DNA of 7,293 bases from Thalassospira sp. UBA1131 (GCF_002311515.1 NZ_DCAO01000080.1:24669-31961), one strand, 5' to 3'; positions 1-5,666 are shown, numbered from the stretch's first letter. Made by a program: numbers and translations. Notes: generated by a model from the letters alone, not told the origin.

Positions 1-536
1 TTATGGAAATTGAGATCCGGCTGACTGACCAAGAAGTTATGCATGTAATATTGCTGGCGCGTGGTATCGAACTTCCACGCTGACCCGCCAAAGATCGACA
101 GCCAGTTATTAGGCGGCGTGCCATCGGGTTTTGGATCGGCCCAGACATACCAGTCGGCTTTGGGGTTATCACGCGATGAACGGCTTTCCTTGAACCAATC
201 ATGCTGATCCGAGCTGTGTGACAGCACCTGATCAATCGTGACCCGCAGGCCCAAGTCATGGGCGCGTTCAACCAGATGATCGAAATCGGCCAGCGTGCCA
301 AACATCGGATCGACATCACGATAGTCGGCCACGTCATAACCGAAATCCTTCATCGGCGAGGTAAAGAACGGCGAAAGCCAGATCCCGTCCACACCAAGCG
401 ACGCGACATATTCCAGTTTTTGGGTCACCCCCGGCAGATCGCCGATCCCGTCACCGTTGGAATCAAAGAAACTGCGCGGATAGATTTGATACAGGACGCC
501 ACCGCGCCACCAGTTTTGATCACCGGCCAAAGCCAT
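1..536 (-). CDS. Alpha-glucosidase, GH13 family (AglA-like), N-terminal part
   Basis: Partial gene: 178 codons are present and the 3' end lies beyond the left edge. The product should hydrolyse alpha-glucosides such as maltose, trehalose or sucrose-like sugars in the cytoplasm after import. Seen: the GH13 start of the barrel (WWRGGVLYQIYPRSF, residues 9-23), a calcium-site-like loop DSNGDGIGD (25-33), GVDGIWLSPFF (48-58), conserved region I as DQVLSH (102-107), and QPDLNFH (172-178), which normally lies just before region II. The catalytic Asp and Glu of regions II and III are outside the window, so activity cannot be judged. From memory the sequence resembles rhizobial AglA more than amylases. 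The ATG at 536 has a GAAGGTG Shine-Dalgarno and lies 38 nt after the upstream permease stop, with no sign of a separate promoter. There is no signal peptide, which agrees with a cytoplasmic enzyme. Confidence 0.93.
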   Translation of the reverse strand, partial: MALAGDQNWWRGGVLYQIYPRSFFDSNGDGIGDLPGVTQKLEYVASLGVDGIWLSPFFTSPMKDFGYDVADYRDVDPMFGTLADFDHLVERAHDLGLRVTIDQVLSHSSDQHDWFKESRSSRDNPKADWYVWADPKPDGTPPNNWLSIFGGSAWKFDTTRQQYYMHNFLVSQPDLNFH

Positions 537-574
537 TTTTGATCACCTTCAAGTCAATTTGGGACGAGATCGCA

Positions 575-1414
575 TCAACCTTTGACAGCGCCAGCCGTCA
601 GGCCGGACACGATGCGACGTTGGAAAATCAGAACCAGAACAATCAGTGGAACCGTCACGATGACCGATGCCGCCATGATATTGCCCCAAGGCATTTCAAA
701 CTGGCTGGCACCTGAAATCAGGGCGATGGCGACCGGCACGGTGCGCTGTTCATTGGTCAGAGTAAAGGTCAGGGCAAACAGGAACTCGTTCCAGGCCATG
801 ATGAAGGCCAGAAGCCCGGTGGTTACCATGGCCGGCCACATGACGGGCAGGAACACCCGGGTGATCACCGTCCACGGGCTGGCGCCATCCATGACAGCCG
901 CTTCTTCGAGTTCGCGGGGCAGTTCGCGCATGAATGCTGTCAGGATCCAGACCGTGAATGGCAAGGTCAGCATCATGTAGGAAATCGCCAAACCGAACAT
1001 GCTGTTATAAAGCCCGACCGCACGGATCAGCTCAAACATGCCGGACAGAACAGCAACTTGCGGGAACATCGACACCGACAAAATGGTGATCAGCAGCAAC
1101 CCACGTCCGGCGAACTTGACGCGCGCCAGCGCATAGGATGCCGTTACCCCCATCAGAAGGGAAAGAGCAACCACCAGTACGCTGACAAAGATCGAATTGA
1201 AGATATTCCGCCCGAACGGCTGGCCTTCGAAGACTGACAGATAGTTCGCGAAGCTGAAGCTTTCGGGCAGATAATTGACTTCAAACAGGGCCGATCCGGT
1301 TTCGAACGCGGTCAGGATCGCATAGTAAAACGGGAACACCGCAAACAGGACGATCACACCGACCAGCAAATAGAAACCGGCCTTTTTGACGATGTCATTA
1401 AAGGTCATATCCAT
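575..1414 (-). CDS. Carbohydrate ABC transporter permease, MalG-like (second permease)
   Basis: Inner-membrane subunit of a binding-protein-dependent sugar importer, 279 aa. About six membrane segments can be seen (roughly 13-36, 71-97, 105-129, 139-161, 193-216, 247-265). The cytoplasmic EAA loop that docks on the ATPase is at 171-190: EAAVMDG followed by LP at 189-190. Position in the operon and the conserved MAWNEFLFAL stretch (206-215) mark it as the MalG-type partner. The frame stays open up to an ATG at 1450, but the ATG at 1414 is preferred. It follows the stop codon of the preceding permease by one base and has a G-rich Shine-Dalgarno (GAAGGGGGG) inside the end of that gene, which suggests translational coupling. 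It resembles rhizobial ThuG; substrate range cannot be fixed from sequence alone. No ATPase gene is visible nearby; it probably lies past the alpha-glucosidase gene. Confidence 0.94.
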   Translation of the reverse strand: MDMTFNDIVKKAGFYLLVGVIVLFAVFPFYYAILTAFETGSALFEVNYLPESFSFANYLSVFEGQPFGRNIFNSIFVSVLVVALSLLMGVTASYALARVKFAGRGLLLITILSVSMFPQVAVLSGMFELIRAVGLYNSMFGLAISYMMLTLPFTVWILTAFMRELPRELEEAAVMDGASPWTVITRVFLPVMWPAMVTTGLLAFIMAWNEFLFALTFTLTNEQRTVPVAIALISGASQFEMPWGNIMAASVIVTVPLIVLVLIFQRRIVSGLTAGAVKG

Positions 1415-1415
1415 C

Positions 1416-2339
1416 TTAGTGCCCCCCTTCATCAAGGCGCACACGGCCAATCATGATATAAGCCATGATGCAAAACGCGATTACCAGGAACAGCAAGGTG
1501 GATGCGGCAGAGCCATATCCGACTTCCTGAAAATCGACCAATATCTGTCGGGCATAGACCGACATGGTCATGGTGTTGGGATTGTTCGGCGTCAGCACGT
1601 AAATCACGTCAAACACCCGAAGAGCATCAAGCGCACGGAAGATAACCGCAACCATCAGGGCCGGCTTGATCAGCGGCAAGGTCACCTTGAAGAACACCTT
1701 GACCGGGTGAATGCCATCAACCTTGGCGGCTTCGTAACAGTCACTTGGCAACATCTGAAGGGCTGCGAGTGTCAAAAGCGCCATAAATGGCGTCGTTTTC
1801 CAGACATCGACCATGATGACGGCGGCCATCGCCATTTGCGGATTGGCCGTCCATGCGATCGGTGCGTCGATAAAGCCAAGGGCAATGAACAGGTCATTGA
1901 TGATGCCGAACTGATCATGAAGCATCCAGTTCCACATCTTGGCTGACACAATCGTCGGAATTGCCCACGGGATCAAAACAGCGGCACGGACAAGCGCGCG
2001 CCCCTTGAATTCCTGATTGAGGACAAGGGCAACAATGATGCCCAGAACCGTCTCAAGCGAGACCGAAATCACCGAGAAATAAATCGTGTTCCAGACCGCC
2101 TGCCACCATTCCGGGTCGGCCAAAAGCCCAAATGTCTCGCCGTCATAAACGGCATAGAAATTCTCAAACCCGATAAAGCCGTAGCTGCCAAGATCAGACA
2201 GATTTGCATCGGTAAAGCCGAAGATAAACGTTCGAAGCAAGGGCCAGCCTGCCACTGCGGCCAGAATGACCAGCATCGGGGTCAGGAATAACCAGGCCGA
2301 ACGCCTTCTTGAACGTGTCAGGGACGAAACCTGCGCCAT
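1416..2339 (-). CDS. Sugar ABC transporter permease, MalF-like (first permease)
   Basis: Inner-membrane subunit of the same importer, 307 aa, expected to form a heterodimer with the permease encoded next. Membrane segments are visible at about 14-36, 83-108, 118-138, 168-192, 227-250 and 277-298. The EAA loop is at 203-222 (EAAKVDG, then LP at 221-222). The N-terminus (TRSRRRSAWLFLTPML) is typical of this half of the pair. The first ATG has only a weak Shine-Dalgarno (AAGAG, about 8 nt upstream), in contrast to the strong site of the binding-protein gene, which would favour an excess of binding protein over permease. From memory it resembles rhizobial ThuF (trehalose/maltose uptake). The large periplasmic P2 insertion of E. 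coli MalF is absent, as in most such permeases. Confidence 0.94.
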   Translation of the reverse strand: MAQVSSLTRSRRRSAWLFLTPMLVILAAVAGWPLLRTFIFGFTDANLSDLGSYGFIGFENFYAVYDGETFGLLADPEWWQAVWNTIYFSVISVSLETVLGIIVALVLNQEFKGRALVRAAVLIPWAIPTIVSAKMWNWMLHDQFGIINDLFIALGFIDAPIAWTANPQMAMAAVIMVDVWKTTPFMALLTLAALQMLPSDCYEAAKVDGIHPVKVFFKVTLPLIKPALMVAVIFRALDALRVFDVIYVLTPNNPNTMTMSVYARQILVDFQEVGYGSAASTLLFLVIAFCIMAYIMIGRVRLDEGGH

Positions 2340-2458
2340 GTTACTGCTCTTGATATTGAAGTCAGACGGAGCAATGCCCGTCAGTCACCCGGCTTGCAAT
2401 TTTATGATGTTAACAGCCGCCACTTCGGATGCGTTCATCACGGCAAACCGGCCTTGTG

Positions 2459-2500
2459 TCCGTCGGTGGGGCATCGTGTTTTGACGCCCCGCTCGACGGA
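2459..2500 (-). promoter_or_regulatory. Intercistronic hairpin between binding-protein and permease genes
   Basis: In the minus-strand transcript the arms at 2494-2500 and 2459-2465 pair perfectly (7 bp). Inside them 2483-2490 pairs with 2468-2475 (8 bp, one G-U), leaving a 7-nt loop and a small 3/2 internal loop. It starts 7 nt after the binding-protein stop codon. No U-run follows, so it is more likely a 3' stabilising or partial-attenuation structure than a full terminator. Similar hairpins after binding-protein genes, as in malE-malF, keep that mRNA segment abundant. Confidence 0.6.
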
Positions 2501-2506
2501 TGGGCG

Positions 2507-3781
2507 TTACCAACCGGAACGCTTGATGCGTTTAAGGCTACGTTCAAGCCCGGTAAGGGCCTCATCAGCAGTCTGGTTGCCAGAAAGGGCGCCATGAACA
2601 GCCTGCCAGAACTCGCTTGAAACCTTGTTATAGTTTGAACCGGTCACAGTTGATGGACGCGGTGCAGCATTGACAAAGGTGTCATAAAGATCGCCAAAGA
2701 ACGGGTTGGCCGAAAGCACTTCTTCGTCCTGATAGAGATCGGCAATCGTCGGGTTATAGGACCCCTTGATGGCACGGCGTTTCTGTTCCTCATAGGAGGT
2801 CAGGAACTTCACAAGGTCTGCAGCCAGTTCAGGGTTTTCGGAATATTTGGAAACTGAGAGCTGCCAACCGCCAAGGGCTGCTGCCGAACGGCCATCTTCA
2901 CCACCCTTTGGCAGGGCAGCGACGCCGACCTTGCCCTTGACCGGGCTGTCAGCAGAGTTTGCCAGCGACCAGGCATAAGGCCAGTTGCGCATGAAGACCG
3001 AGTTGCCCGACTGGAACACACCACGTGCTTCTTCTTCGGCATAACCAAGGACGCCCTCCGGCGAAATCGTACCTACCCAGCCCGCAGCAGTGCGGATGGC
3101 TTCCTTGGCGGCATCGTTATTGATCGAAATGTCGCCATTTGGCTCAACAACCGATCCACCGTTATAGGAAACAACCCATTCCAGCGCGTCGCAGGTCAGG
3201 CCTTCATACGCACGGCCCTGGAAAACATGGCCCCACATCTTGTCATTGCCAGCCTTGCGTTCGCCTTCCTGAATTTTCTGGGCCGTCGCGGTCAGTTGTT
3301 CCCAGGTTTCCGGGACGGGCTCACCGTACTTTTCCAGAAGATCCTTGCGGTAATAAAGAACACCTGCATCGGTGTACCAAGGCATCGCAACCAGACGATC
3401 TTCGAAGGTGTTGTTGGCAACAATGGCTTCAAAGTGTGCTTTGGCCTCTTCGGCCATATGATCATTCAGATCAATGAAGTGATTACCAAGAATACCCGGC
3501 CAGATCACATCGATCTGAAAGACGTCGATATCGGCCGAACCGGCGGCCAGAATTTGCTGGTAAAGGGCCAGACGTTCGGTGGTGGAGTTCGGAGTGGAAA
3601 TCACCGAAACCTCGTTACCGGTTTTGGCCGCCCAAGCATCGACACCTTCCTGACACAACGCAAGTTCCTGACCAACCGCGCCACACGAAATCGAGATTTT
3701 GGCTGCATGTGCCGACCCGGCGATGGTGATGGCTGCGCCAAAGACGCCCGCAGTCGCGAGCAGCTTTTTCATCAAGGTCAT
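2507..3781 (-). CDS. Sugar ABC transporter substrate-binding protein (ThuE/MalE-like)
   Basis: Periplasmic binding protein of 424 aa that delivers an alpha-glucoside to the two permeases encoded downstream. It has a Sec signal peptide: KK at 5-6, hydrophobic core at 7-22 and a likely cut after AHA at 24-26. The body has the family 1 solute-binding layout: TTERLALYQQILAAGSADIDVFQID (start near 67), MPWYTDAGVLYYRKDLLEKYG in the first lobe (about 133-153), MRNWPYAW (264-271) and LGGWQLSVSK (303-312). Many Trp and Tyr residues suit sugar stacking. From memory the early part (CGAVGQEL, 33-40) resembles ThuE-type trehalose/maltose binders more than AglE. The ATG at 3781 is chosen over an in-frame ATG at 3814 because GGGAGGT sits 4 nt upstream of it and the longer form would put a charged stretch before the signal peptide. 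First gene of the operon. Confidence 0.95.
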   Translation of the reverse strand: MTLMKKLLATAGVFGAAITIAGSAHAAKISISCGAVGQELALCQEGVDAWAAKTGNEVSVISTPNSTTERLALYQQILAAGSADIDVFQIDVIWPGILGNHFIDLNDHMAEEAKAHFEAIVANNTFEDRLVAMPWYTDAGVLYYRKDLLEKYGEPVPETWEQLTATAQKIQEGERKAGNDKMWGHVFQGRAYEGLTCDALEWVVSYNGGSVVEPNGDISINNDAAKEAIRTAAGWVGTISPEGVLGYAEEEARGVFQSGNSVFMRNWPYAWSLANSADSPVKGKVGVAALPKGGEDGRSAAALGGWQLSVSKYSENPELAADLVKFLTSYEEQKRRAIKGSYNPTIADLYQDEEVLSANPFFGDLYDTFVNAAPRPSTVTGSNYNKVSSEFWQAVHGALSGNQTADEALTGLERSLKRIKRSGW

Positions 3782-3814
3782 GGAGACCTCCCTATATTGA
3801 TGTTTGTTTTCCAT

Positions 3815-3833
3815 GCAGCCTTTTGGCGGCTGC
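3815..3833 (-). promoter_or_regulatory. Short hairpin in the leader of the binding-protein gene
   Basis: GCAGCC (3815-3820) and GGCTGC (3828-3833) form a perfect 6-bp inverted repeat with a 7-nt spacer. It lies 34-52 nt upstream of the binding-protein start codon, so it would probably be in the 5' leader of the operon mRNA. It could be a stability element or an operator half; nothing else in the sequence decides this. Confidence 0.35.
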
Positions 3834-3866
3834 CTTGTTTGTTCTTATTGGACGTATTTCTGTGCA

Positions 3867-3948
3867 GGATGGGTTCCGCGCCAGAACCTCAGTCGCACTA
3901 TCCGGCTACAATCAGTTCGGATTTTGCTTTCCCGGCGCGGAACCATCC
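3867..3948. repeat. Long spaced inverted repeat in the divergent control region
   Basis: The left arm at 3867-3882 (GGATGGGTTCCGCGCC) matches the reverse complement of the right arm at 3934-3948 except for one extra G. The arms are about 66 bp apart centre to centre. The left arm also contains a small inverted repeat, GGTTC (3872-3876) with GAACC (3884-3888). The position, upstream of the binding-protein gene, suggests paired operator sites, possibly for the neighbouring AraC-type protein or a second regulator. Function is inferred only from position. Confidence 0.5.
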
Positions 3949-3968
3949 GATTGAAAAAGGATACGCCT

Positions 3969-4006
3969 GATATGACCTTTTCAAAGTGTCATATCCTTCA
4001 AAGGAT
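3969..4006. promoter_or_regulatory. Inverted and direct repeats upstream of the araC-type gene
   Basis: GATATGAC (3969-3976) and GTCATATC (3988-3995) are a perfect 8-bp inverted repeat with an 11-nt spacer. TCAAAG occurs as a direct repeat at 3981-3986 and 3998-4003, 17 bp apart. ATCCTT (3993-3998) and AAGGAT (4001-4006) form a further short palindrome. AraC-family proteins usually bind direct-repeat half-sites near the -35 region, so this cluster, 52-90 bp before the regulator's start and about 190-225 bp before the binding-protein start, is a candidate site for autoregulation and operon control. No convincing -35/-10 pair was found for either gene. Confidence 0.4.
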
Positions 4007-4057
4007 GATACTATTCTGCAAATTCAACGCCAATAGTCCTACAATTGACGGGTTAAA

Positions 4058-5047
4058 ATGCGAATCATCCAGGAACGAATTACAAATCCAGATGGGTATA
4101 GCTGGGGTTATTTCCATTATGTCTGGGATGATTTCCGTTGTAACTGGCACCAGCACCCGGAATATGAAATGACTCTGACGCTCAACGCCAAAGGATCGCG
4201 TCTGATTGGTGATCATCGTCAGGATTTCGATGGCATCGACTTTGCCATGGTCGGCCCCAACCTGCCCCATTTATGGGAATGCAAACGTATCGACCCGTCC
4301 CGCCCGATTGAAGTTTATGTCATGTGGCTGTCTCAGGAATGGGTGCAGAACCTGACCCATGACTTTGTCGAATTTGCCGACTTCCACGAATTGTTTGATC
4401 GGGCACGCCGCGGTCTTTCCTTTACCGAAGACGCGGTTACCAAGGTAGAGAGTATCTGCCCCAAGCTTGACAGTGCCAAACCACGCGCACGCTTCATCCT
4501 GATGATTGAGATGCTGGAAACCCTTCTGGCCGGGATTGACCGCCCCCTGGCATCCGCCAATTTCCGGGGCGAGGCTGGTCACAACAGTGAATCGATCCGG
4601 GTTGACCGCGCCCTTGCCTTCATCCATGCACATCACGCTGAACCGCTGCGCGTTTCTGCCCTGGCCGATGTCGCGGGTGTAAGTGAAAGCAGCTTCTATC
4701 GTCTGTTCAAACGCTATACCGGGCGCAGCGTAGTGGAATATTTGAACGAATACCGCATATCGCGGGCGTGCGTTCAGTTGTCACGCACCGATCTGCCGAT
4801 TTACCAGATTGCGGAAAATAACGGCTTTCCCAACCTGTCGAACTTCAATCGTCGCTTCCGGCAATATCGCGGCAAATCGGCCAATGCCTATCGCGAGAAC
4901 ATCCGCGTTCATGGCCAGTTCCCCGATCATCCGCCGACACCGGCCGCAGTCGCCGGTGCCGTTCCCGCCCGACCGCTTCCAAGCGAAGTTGATGGCATCC
5001 CGTCACGCACAGGCATCCCGGCAGCAACGATTGATGCGGCCGAGTAA
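4058..5047 (+). CDS. AraC-family transcriptional regulator with cupin sensor domain
   Basis: DNA-binding regulator of 329 aa. The N-terminal part (about 15-90) is a cupin-type ligand domain with HQHPEYEM at 31-38 (His31, His33, Glu35) and PHLWE at 70-74. A helical linker follows, then the C-terminal AraC/XylS domain at about 181-282. That domain has two helix-turn-helix units: LRVSALADVAGVSESSFYRL (197-216) and one around 247-272 containing IAENNGFPNLSNFNRRF. The last 45 or so residues (283-329) are a Pro/Ala-rich tail of no recognisable fold, longer than usual for the family. The gene is divergent from the sugar operon across 276 bp, so it is probably its sugar-responsive activator; the ligand itself is inferred from the neighbours. 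The start ATG has only a weak Shine-Dalgarno (ACGGG, 4048-4052), and no better in-frame start is near, which suggests low expression. Confidence 0.95.
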   Translation: MRIIQERITNPDGYSWGYFHYVWDDFRCNWHQHPEYEMTLTLNAKGSRLIGDHRQDFDGIDFAMVGPNLPHLWECKRIDPSRPIEVYVMWLSQEWVQNLTHDFVEFADFHELFDRARRGLSFTEDAVTKVESICPKLDSAKPRARFILMIEMLETLLAGIDRPLASANFRGEAGHNSESIRVDRALAFIHAHHAEPLRVSALADVAGVSESSFYRLFKRYTGRSVVEYLNEYRISRACVQLSRTDLPIYQIAENNGFPNLSNFNRRFRQYRGKSANAYRENIRVHGQFPDHPPTPAAVAGAVPARPLPSEVDGIPSRTGIPAATIDAAE

Positions 5048-5068
5048 AAGAACATCGGCGTTCTTTTT
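5046..5068 (+). terminator. Intrinsic terminator of the araC-type gene
   Basis: AAAAGAAC (5046-5053) pairs with GTTCTTTT (5060-5067) around a 6-nt loop. The 3' arm itself supplies a run of five T residues (5064-5068). The hairpin overlaps the TAA stop codon. It is AT-rich for a terminator, so efficiency may be modest. Confidence 0.6.
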
Positions 5069-5136
5069 ATCAAGACTCGTGTAAAGGCACTGTTTTCTGC
5101 GGATTTCATTGAACCCGAGTCCCATCCTTTGACGTG

Positions 5137-5179
5137 AATGTTCTCATTCTCAACCAAAAACGAGAACATTTGAGAACAT
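5137..5179. promoter_or_regulatory. Upstream GTTCTC/GAGAAC half-site cluster
   Basis: AATGTTCTC (5137-5145) and GAGAACATT (5162-5170) form a perfect 9-bp inverted repeat with a 16-nt spacer. A second GAGAACAT (5172-5179) repeats the latter 10 bp on, giving GAAC-N6-GAAC at 5164-5177. The core is shared with the operator pair at 5227-5262, so the same regulator may bind here, although the spacing is one base short of a canonical LexA box. Confidence 0.45.
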
Positions 5180-5226
5180 CATATTTATATTTGAATTCAA
5201 TCACTTAATACAGACACCGGCATTTT

Positions 5227-5262
5227 GTTCCAATTTTGTTCTTGCGAGAACAAAATCAGAAC
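5227..5262. promoter_or_regulatory. Double LexA-type (SOS) operator, two opposed GTTC-N7-GTTC boxes
   Basis: Box 1 is GTTC (5227-5230), N7, GTTC (5238-5241). Box 2 is GAAC (5248-5251), N7, GAAC (5259-5262), the same motif on the other strand. GTTC-N7-GTTC is the established LexA binding motif of Alphaproteobacteria. The two boxes are mirror images: 5227-5242 and 5247-5262 match in 14 of 16 positions, with a perfect core ATTTTGTTCT / AGAACAAAAT around TGCG. Box centres are 21 bp apart, two helical turns. The pair overlaps the predicted promoter of the small gene at 5300. Another repressor with the same half-site cannot be ruled out. Confidence 0.6.
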
Positions 5263-5270
5263 ATTATGGT
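5242..5270 (+). promoter_or_regulatory. Candidate sigma-70 promoter for the small membrane protein gene
   Basis: TTGCGA (5242-5247) as -35 and TATGGT (5265-5270) as -10, with a 17-bp spacer; each matches consensus in 4 of 6 positions. The -35 lies at the centre of the operator palindrome and the spacer contains the second GAAC-N7-GAAC box, so a bound repressor would block polymerase. Transcription would start near 5277, giving a leader of about 23 nt. Confidence 0.4.
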
Positions 5271-5299
5271 TCCTCCAGACAGATTGAGGAGGACACACC

Positions 5300-5431
5300 A
5301 TGCTGAAACTGATCGAAAACCCGACCCGCTTAAACGAGCTTTGCAGCACAGTCGCTGTTGTCGGCAGCACAGGATTTTTCCTGTTTGTGATCGGACTTGG
5401 CATGGCCCAGACCCTTCGTGGTTTTGTCTAG
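5300..5431 (+). CDS. Small single-pass membrane protein, 43 aa, putatively SOS-controlled
   Basis: Not a recognised family. The start is supported by a near-perfect Shine-Dalgarno, GAGGAGGA (5286-5293), 6 nt before the ATG. The product has a short polar N-terminus with alternating charge (MLKLIENPTRLNEL, 1-14), one hydrophobic segment at about 16-36 rich in V, G, F and L, and a short tail ending RGFV. With Lys3 and Arg10 before the segment and Arg40 after it, topology is uncertain. The operator pair just upstream suggests DNA-damage control. Small LexA-controlled membrane proteins known elsewhere include the division inhibitor SidA of Caulobacter and the toxin TisB of E. coli; the similarity here is of size, topology and context, not of sequence. 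It could also be an unrelated membrane microprotein. No neighbouring gene on this strand is close enough to be co-translated. Confidence 0.72.
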   Translation: MLKLIENPTRLNELCSTVAVVGSTGFFLFVIGLGMAQTLRGFV

Positions 5432-5439
5432 GAATTCCC

Positions 5440-5458
5440 AACACACGTTATTTGTGTT
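5440..5458 (+). other. Weak hairpin just after the small gene
   Basis: AACACA (5440-5445) and TGTGTT (5453-5458) pair perfectly around a 7-nt loop, 9 nt after the stop codon. There is no T-run after it, so it is unlikely to terminate efficiently. It may protect the 3' end of the coding part. Confidence 0.3.
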
Positions 5459-5504
5459 TCTGAGGCCCGGACCATAAGCCACCCAGCTTTTGTCCATCAC
5501 GGGC

Positions 5505-5558
5505 GTCTGACCGGCAGGCAACCCCGCACCCAAACCCTGTCCCGCCTGTCGGTCAGAC
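5505..5558. repeat. 15-bp inverted repeat enclosing a four C-tract loop (G-quadruplex motif on minus strand)
   Basis: The arms 5505-5519 and 5544-5558 are complementary in 14 of 15 positions, the exception being G-T. The loop contains C-tracts at 5522-5525, 5529-5531, 5535-5537 and 5541-5543, each separated by exactly 3 nt. On the minus strand this reads as the canonical G3-N3-G3-N3-G3-N3-G4 quadruplex pattern. Confidence 0.7.
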
Positions 5559-5630
5559 CTTCCCTACGCCCTGTCTTCCCCATGGGGCCTCATGGACCGC
5601 AATAATGCTTTCCGCATACTCCGCCTACTG

Positions 5631-5666
5631 GCGCCGCTATTTCCCCAATAGCGGCGCTTTTTTTTT
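5631..5666 (+). terminator. Strong intrinsic terminator
   Basis: An 11-bp perfect stem (5631-5641 with 5647-5657), GC-rich at the base, with a 5-nt loop TCCCC, followed by nine T residues (5658-5666). The minus-strand side has no T-run, so it works in the plus direction only. It ends the transcript that comes from the small gene or from the structured segment before it, and insulates phaZ. Confidence 0.93.

Larger units (their letters stand above)
5461..5666 (+). ncRNA. Structured non-coding segment: long 3' UTR or small RNA
   Basis: About 200 nt with no credible reading frame but strong folding potential. TGAGGCCC (5461-5468) can pair with GGGCCTCA (5585-5592). Enclosed in that is a 15-bp hairpin, 5505-5519 with 5544-5558 (one G-U), whose 24-nt loop has four C-tracts. 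It ends at the strong terminator at 5631-5666. No separate promoter was recognised, so it is most simply the 3' UTR of the small gene's transcript. A processed or independent small RNA is possible, because a perfect stem plus nine U residues is a typical sRNA end. It matches no known RNA family that I recognise (not 6S, SRP, RNase P or tmRNA). Confidence 0.4.

Noticed and set aside
1415..1450. Longer start for the second permease, overlapping the first by 35 nt
   Set aside because: The ATG at 1414 has the G-rich Shine-Dalgarno and lies one base after the upstream stop; the longer N-terminus is translated from the end of the first permease in another frame.
2340..2506. Small frames in the gap between binding-protein and permease genes
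   Set aside because: They run through the hairpin and neighbouring coding ends, with no ribosome sites and no protein-like composition.
3782..3814. Eleven extra N-terminal residues for the binding protein (ATG at 3814)
   Set aside because: The strong GGGAGGT is placed for the ATG at 3781, and the extension would precede a normal Sec signal peptide.
5137..5262. CRISPR-like array or phage attachment site from the repeated GTTC/GAAC units
   Set aside because: Units are only 4-9 bp with inverted orientation and helical spacing, which fits operators and not repeat-spacer units. No integrase or tRNA gene is present.
5236..5463. 75-codon frame overlapping the 43-codon membrane gene
   Set aside because: Its start lies within the operator palindrome, it has no ribosome site, and its product is Arg/His/Cys-rich noise; the Shine-Dalgarno serves the other frame.
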